DNA from: Branchiostoma floridae
Lineage: Eukaryota > Chordata > Leptocardii > Amphioxiformes > Branchiostomatidae
Length of the DNA stretch: 64,000 bases
Direction: 5' to 3'
Assembly (NCBI RefSeq): GCF_000003815.2
Contig: NC_049993.1
Span: 6,406,489 to 6,470,488 of the forward strand
The notes under the pieces were generated by a model, which was not told the DNA's origin, searched no databases, and worked only from the letters and a program-made list of their open reading frames with translations. Positions within the stretch are counted from its first letter, which is position 1; every line of letters begins with the position of its first letter. The position numbers were made by a program, and so were the translations under genes. Shown here piece by piece: positions 58,303 through 64,000 of the stretch.

Positions 58303-60464
58303 CCCCCCTCCCCACCCAAAAAAAATGCTAAAGCTTCATGGACAGAAGCTTACTGGCGTACCTAAAAACACAGTGACCTGCAAACGATCAATCGTTCAAC
58401 TACAAGCTAGGAATACGTGCCCATGTAAATATTACTAACACACCTGAACTTCACCTGCCTCGTCATTCCCAATCACAAACCAGTTGCGCGCGTTTCCTTA
58501 TCGTTATACGTTCTATTTTATAATATATATATCTCATATCAAGAACTTTTTATCAAGTTGGTCATAGCGGCCACTTGTAACAAACAACATGCACGCGCAA
58601 CTGCGAATAATTACAATGATCTTTATTTGCATGTTCAGTAGTTAAATAAAACGTTTCTGTAAAGAATCTTTACGGTGTCAGTGGGAGAGACAAAACAACT
58701 AAGGCTATGCTACACTATACGTACATCTATCGTTTACAAAATAGCCAAATATGTCATGCTATGCTATTCAAAAGATAATACATGAAATGTCAAACAGTAA
58801 AAGGGAGGATTGACATTAAAAACAGAAAGGTCAGGACTTCAAATGCAAACAATATGGGACGGGTGGCATCCACAGACCCTAGGATTAGTTAACGGAGATT
58901 GATTGGACTATTAATTATACCTTTACAAAGCCTCAAAATGATTTCTAGGTAATCCCTTAACAACGCCCCGATAGGGTTACAATAATTGAACACAGGAAAC
59001 TATAAGACTGCTGTGGCATTGGATATCATCTAGGCGAACACGTGCATTTCTTCCAAGCTATATGTGTCAAACGTAAAGATAAATTACACGCAGCAAATAA
59101 AAGAAAGCTAGTTCTTCTGTTAAGTAAATCTTTTGAGTGAAAACCACTTAAAAAGTACCAAAGTAGTATAAGAATGTCAGTCCAAGAAGTGGCAGGTGTC
59201 TTAGCATTTTCCCTGGACAGTGTTACATGTAGCAAAGTTGAGGGGAAATCAGAATACTGAACGATACTATACCAAGTACCATTTTGAAACGAGAATGTGG
59301 TGATCCTTGCTGGTTTGAAACTTTTTTTTTCCGCAATGACGTACTAAAGAGGTGACTTACAATCTTTTTGGCACCAACAAATGGTCTCAATATCACTCTA
59401 CTTCCCATTTACCTTCAAGCGAATTCCTTCACCTAATAGGCTTATGATTATGTAGACTATGTACACAGGTGGATTGAGCTGGGATTGTCGTACAGTCATT
59501 AGCCTTATGATTGACCAGTTTCTGAACCCCGGCATTATGAGCGCCCCAACAGATAAATAAATCAAAACAACCCGTAAGACAGTATAAATCATTTCGTCAA
59601 CTCAAAGCAACAAGGTCCGATTCACATCTTGATCGAGCTTCAGTTTGGTGTTCCTTACCCCCGCTAGCCCAAGGCCTAGAGAACAACACAAACACAAAAG
59701 ATAATACTGGTAAGATGGTACTGATAGTACTGGTCTCAGGACCCAGACATCACGTTTCAGTATGCGTTTAAAAATGAAGAATATGCGTTTGACGCGTCAC
59801 CAGGTGAGAACCTGTGTACCCACTTGTTCCCAACGAAAGCGGCAATGAAAACGACATGAGGGTCAATTATCCTTTTAGCAGAAGCTAGTAGTTATTAAGA
59901 AACGAATTGTCGAAGATTGCCAGGTGCGCGGATGAAAGGCGATGCCGACATGTTGACTGACAGGTGTAGGCGGACTCACGCAGGTTTATCACTTTCATGG
60001 TGTTACAAGTAGGTGCAACACTGTGTAACACAGGAGAATGTACTGTCCTGAAAGTTGGCAATATTCTTAAGTGATGCGTATGATTATGACACCTTTCGAC
60101 ACCCTTTGTCTGCGCTTAGAAGAGTCGGTTACACTCCATCAATCAGAGTGGTGCGCGCCCTTAGGTGGATATTTCCATGTGATTAATGATCCCCGTCCCT
60201 GGATCTATGTCTACAAATGTAGTAGCACAAATCTCCGTGCGGTTTCGTTTATCGTCACTTTGAGCAATGCACACACGTCAAACGGTATCTTTTGACTGAA
60301 ATATATATCATGGCCAATCAAAAGTCTGAATACTCGCATAATAATCGCAAACATGTGACGACCTCATAATGAATATGAAATGAGGCTTCTGATAAGTCAA
60401 TGTCGCTTATTACATGACATATATGACAGCAGAGTCATGATTTCTTATTTATTTTTTCTTCCAG
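58303..60464. other. Upstream region of the SLC45-like gene, nothing recognised
   Basis: AT-rich with no coding signal on either strand. Ends in a pyrimidine tract and TTCTTCCAG, the acceptor for the exon below. Confidence 0.45.
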
Positions 60465-60482
60465 CCTGACGCATCAGCAGTG

Positions 60483-60685
60483 ATGGAGACCGAAGAGCAG
60501 ACGCCGCTGCTGCGGAGAGACTCCGCCGCGTCCTCCGCCTCCGTGCCCGCCGTGCCGCGGCGCCCTTGGAGACAGCTGCTGATGAACGGCTCGATCCTGC
60601 TCGGGCGGGAGTTCTGCTACGCTCTGGAGGCCGCCCTCGTGCTGCCCGTGCTCATGACTATCGGCATGCCCAGGGAGCTGTACAG
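60483..60685 (+). CDS. SLC45-family proton-coupled sugar transporter, first coding exon (3' part outside window)
   Basis: The exon begins after TTCTTCCAG at 60464; the first in-frame ATG is 60483 (context CAGTG-ATG-G). It encodes 67 residues plus two bases and ends before donor GTAAGG. METEEQTPLLRRDS gives an acidic dileucine signal (E-x-x-x-L-L), which in this family fits lysosome-related or endosomal sorting. The following PWRQLLMNGSILLGREFCYA and LEAALVLPVL match the start of transmembrane helix 1 in SLC45A1/A2/A4-type major facilitator proteins (FGREFCYA-x-E-A-A...PVL...GxP). Family members are proton-coupled sugar (sucrose/glucose-type) or organellar transporters with 12 helices. Which subfamily cannot be decided from one exon. 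I found no second exon up to 64000. GC content is well above its surroundings. Confidence 0.85.
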
Positions 60686-61046
60686 GTAAGGACATTACAC
60701 TCTTTCTACGGGTGCATGGTAAGAACACAACACACTTTAATACCGAGAACTTCATTTCAAGTAGAGGAAAGAGAATTGAAATCTCTCATGGATTTCAATA
60801 AAAGTCTCGCGGATTTCAATTAAACGGATATCAAGCTATTTACCCAATTCGTGTTTCCGCTACGTTTATGTAGCAAGAACCACGGGCTTAAGTTGGATCA
60901 AACGGAACACAAATAAGCAACGGATCCGGACAAATATCTAACGTTGTGGTTCTTGAAACAAAGTCATAAATGTTGAGAACTTGAGATGATTCTTCCCAGC
61001 AATCTGATAATAACTTACAGGACATCGTTACATGGGCGGCATCGCT

Positions 61047-61293
61047 ATAGTAAATGTATTACTTTGTCTAGACAGAACAGTAAAGCAATAAACAAGCTGT
61101 TGTCTGTTGCCATATTGAATCAGGTAAGTGAAAATTGTCCGCTAGTTATGGGCAGTTTTGACACATGTGTGACACCCAAAGATGTTTGAAAGGCGTTATA
61201 ATAATGTATTAACTTGTTTAGAAATAGCAACAAAGCAATAAACAAGTTGTTGTCTGTTACCGCGTTAAATCGGGTAGGTGAAAATTGTCCGCT
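61047..61293. repeat. Direct duplication of about 100-120 bp in the SLC45 intron
   Basis: AGCAATAAACAAGYTGTTGT, GTGAAAATTGTCCGCTAGT and CCCAAAGATGTTT occur in both 61080-61182 and 61210-61310. The unit differs by a short deletion. Confidence 0.8.
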
Positions 61294-61519
61294 AGTAACC
61301 CCCAAAGATGTTTCAATAAAAATGTTATCACCATAGAATGCTGCATTTCAAAGCAGCCGTCTGTATACGTACGCAACTTACACAAAATAGTGACCGAGTG
61401 GATTGAAGACAGAAGGAAAATGTCCAGACTTTCCATGATGTACAAAATGACCAAAAACTGCTGGACTTACCTACCAGTAAGTATCTAATACCAGCTCAAA
61501 AAAAGAACAAGAAACAGTC

Positions 61520-62020
61520 ATGCCCTCAAGTACCAGAATAACCAACCTAGCATTGATGCATGCGTTCTAAAATTCGCACTTTCCCAGAACTCTTAGAGAA
61601 TTGTACACATTGTGGAATTTGTTATCACCAAGCAGAGTATGGGCATCTTCTCTGGGTAGTTTTAAAGAGCACCTGCAGATAGATGTGCAAAAGTTAGGTG
61701 TGACGGATCGTTCGGTAATTGTATCATAAGGAACGAATTGCGCTTTATGAACATATCAGAAAAGAGTTCCCATATTTTAAACATTTTAATGCGACGGATA
61801 AATTTCTATTTTTTATGCGCCTAGATAAACCTTGTATATCAAGCATTATCTGTTCCTATATCTACACCTGTACAAAGAAGCGAGAAGATGTCGACCATCC
61901 TATTAGCCTAGTACCTTCAATTAGTTAAATTGTATCTTGTTGTCTCTGCATGTCTGTTATGTCTGTTATCAGTGACCTGTACCTAGCCCGTCGAGGCATG
62001 AATGTACAATAAAGGTCTTT
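61520..62020 (+). mobile_element. LINE 3' end, truncated
   Basis: Frame fragments RTLRELYTLWNLLSPSRVWA with SLGSFKEHLQI, then ERIALYEHIRKEFPYFKHFN and FLFFMRLDKP, are the usual closing motifs of CR1/L2-type ORF2. The tail has GTGACCTGTACCTAGCCCG and AATAAAGGTCTTTCAATATT, similar to the piece in gene B intron 2. Confidence 0.75.
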
Positions 62021-62252
62021 CAATATTACCAACTGCTGCCGCGCCGCGTGCCTGCAAAGCTGGTGTTTTACGCCGAAAGGCGGTTATACCGGCTATATAA
62101 AAATTTAGACACAGATACAAATTGATGGATTCTTTACTTCTAGGCAAAGTTGGTTATTTTCACATGGTTCAACAAAGAAAGTGGTCTCGATCCAGTTTAA
62201 CTTCACTGTGGTCGTGACAGGGAGGTCGTGACAGACGCTATGTACAGTATTT

Positions 62253-62572
62253 ACAGGTTCATCTATTTATTTATTTATTCGTTTGGCTGGCATCACAGAC
62301 AGTCAAGGTCGCACAACTATCATAAAGGACTGGTCTTGGGAGAGAAACACAAAATACAAAAATACATACAGGTTCATTGTACCGGGGAAATTCCCCTAGC
62401 TCTTTTAGACAAGCACAATGATCAGTGGACCACGGCTTAACGTCCTGTCCTAAGGAGTGCAACCCTTTCCGGTAGCGTGCATGTCGGGTGAGCGACACAG
62501 TCGAATTCGAACTCACGGCTTTTAGTCTAGAGGCAAGGTCGCTATTGAACCACTGAACTACACAGACGCAGG
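62253..62572 (-). mobile_element. tRNA-derived SINE
   Basis: On the minus strand it starts GTCTGTGTAGTTCAGTGG (A box) and has GTGAGTTCGAATTCG (B box) about 50 bases on, then an unrelated body with GAGCTAGGGGAATTTCCCCG and a 3' tail of AATAAATAAATAAATA. About 320 bp, close to full length. Confidence 0.75.
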
Positions 62573-62584
62573 GTGGAAACTCAT

Positions 62585-62935
62585 TACAACAAGCTTTATT
62601 GACACGACAAAAAGTACAGTGACCTTTGTATCGTGAACTAAAAACTACAAAAATGTAGATACAGAATAAATCTTTAAACTATACTAAATAAACAATATAG
62701 GATAATAAGAAAACCTCCATACAATTAGGGTATGGGCTAGACATGAGTGTCACTATCTTTTCTAATCACAAAGCAATCTTTTATGTATTTACCTATCTTA
62801 GCATTATGAGGACTGTCGGATCTAAAGATAGAGTAAAATCTACTTCTGGTATCGAGTATTTTGAACAGCAGTTGTACTCATTGTTATCCTATTAAAAGAA
62901 CATTTGTCACTTGAAATGTCATCTTTGGTCTGTAT
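62585..62935 (-). mobile_element. LINE 3' remnant
   Basis: Minus strand ends IGKYIKDCFVIRKDSDTH, the same C-terminus as at 46700-46800, followed by the tail (ACTTTTTGTCGTGTCAATAA) shared with the composite array. Confidence 0.75.
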
Positions 62936-63290
62936 AAAAATCGCACAGTGGCCGAGTGCACGCGCGTAGCCTGTATTCCGCCCAACGTCCCGATATTGAG
63001 TGCAAACTCGTCGAGCATGTTTCCTGCCACGTGACATGCACAGCACGTGCAAATCAAACCCGGAGAATCCAGAAAACATCGTGTGACCCGAGGGTTTGTC
63101 CACTCTGTCAAGAACTAATAGACGAATGTCGCTTTTGGCTGTATGACTGAAATATTTCTAGATGCGTGATTTACTCTGTCAATCAATGACATTTATTTAA
63201 ATTGGGATAGTAAGTCTATCGTACTCTAGACCGGTACTAGTATCCGTGGATTCTAAAGGACGGGATTTTTAGTACAATCGGCTTAACCCT

Positions 63291-63516
63291 TAAACTGCCA
63301 GAGTTCCAGCACTATAAAATGCTATCAGTGCCAGGGTGGGCTGCTGACCTCCAAAAAGAACCCCCCGAACAAGGCCGAAGTCCCTAACTTCAGGGGTTCG
63401 TGAGCTATGCGCGCGCAAAGTTGCTACTTCGGGGGAATACGCTATCCCAGATATATCCGGGTGCGGCACACAGGACATGTATATGTGTGCCGGATATATC
63501 CGGGTTTGGCAGTTTA
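63291..63516. mobile_element. Possible MITE with TAAACTGCCA ends
   Basis: TAAACTGCCA at 63291-63300 is inverted as TGGCAGTTTA ending 63516. TTAA occurs near both ends (about 63283 and 63516), as expected for a piggyBac-type target site, but the flanks do not match well. The interior repeats ATATATCCGGGT twice around a dyad. Confidence 0.5.
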
Positions 63517-64000
63517 TTAAACCTACCACAGCTGTGTTAGACGGATTTCATACATTCATCCTATAATGTTAAAACCAAAGGAATGTACCATGATAATACC
63601 TGACAGCACAGGTATACAGCAGAGCACTGTAGGTGGTCAGCAACAAGGCAGGTGTCACTGTGTGAAGCGTATGATGGAACGGTGGCAGACAATGGAGTCT
63701 ACTGTTAACTATTTTGGGACAAGCAAGACGTTATATAGAATAACGTTCTTGGGACAAGTTATTGTTTTGACAACGAAACTACTGTTTATTTAGTTTCTAT
63801 CGTTAATGCAATGTCCCTTGACCTGTCTTTTGAAGGCAGTGTTACAGTTGAAAAGAACGGCATGCTACGTGGTTTACATGCAAACAGAAAACATGTTATT
63901 TCATGTCACAGACTGTATACAGAGCTCCATCTAAGATAATTGATGACTCCGTAGGTTTCTTGAGATCTCTTCTGACTCAATTCCAGTCAAAGTGTATGTA
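63517..64000. other. SLC45 intron remainder, nothing recognised
   Basis: No exon of the transporter and no repeat is evident to the right edge. Confidence 0.4.

Overview
The window looks like a draft assembly of an invertebrate chordate, most probably a lancelet (Branchiostoma). This is an inference. It rests on long introns with GT-AG borders, a kringle plus LDL-receptor class A exon shuffle, an SLC45-type first coding exon, and dense MITE, LINE and SINE debris. Seven runs of N (100 to 797 bases) break the sequence, and bases beside two of them are visibly low quality.

Left part (1-19.1 kb). Two plus-strand genes lie head to tail. Gene A enters from outside the window as a very long Thr/Ser-rich mucin-like exon, ends in a transmembrane segment, and is completed by three short cytoplasmic-tail exons (stop at 6240-6242). 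Gene B is complete in nine coding exons (9325-18557): signal peptide, kringle, LDLa, kringle, about 730 residues of mucin-like stalk, transmembrane helix and tail. The two tails share motifs (VY-T/S-N..F, then Y/F-E/D-DP..LW, then DDVK), so A and B are paralogues: probably cell-surface receptors or adhesion mucins with tyrosine-based cytoplasmic signals. Both mucin exons carry frame breaks that may be draft errors.

Middle part (about 18.9-47.2 kb). This is a repeat block built from 3.5-4.7 kb tandem units. Each unit carries a fragment of gene B (transmembrane exon end, its splice donor, then gene B 3' flank), LINE tails, a TIR element, poly-C-bearing subrepeats and, in some, a LINE C-terminus. 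Into the last unit a 10.45 kb foldback element has inserted (34806-45256). Its long inverted arms are themselves arrays of about 290-298 bp direct repeats around a single-copy spacer.

Right part (47.2-60.4 kb) has no gene I can support. It holds LINE remnants, hairpin elements, a minisatellite at a gap, a 204 bp tandem duplication and a nested MITE with a matching empty site. At 60483-60685 the first coding exon of an SLC45-family transporter begins on the plus strand. Its later exons lie beyond the window, and its first intron holds LINE, tRNA-derived SINE and TIR elements.
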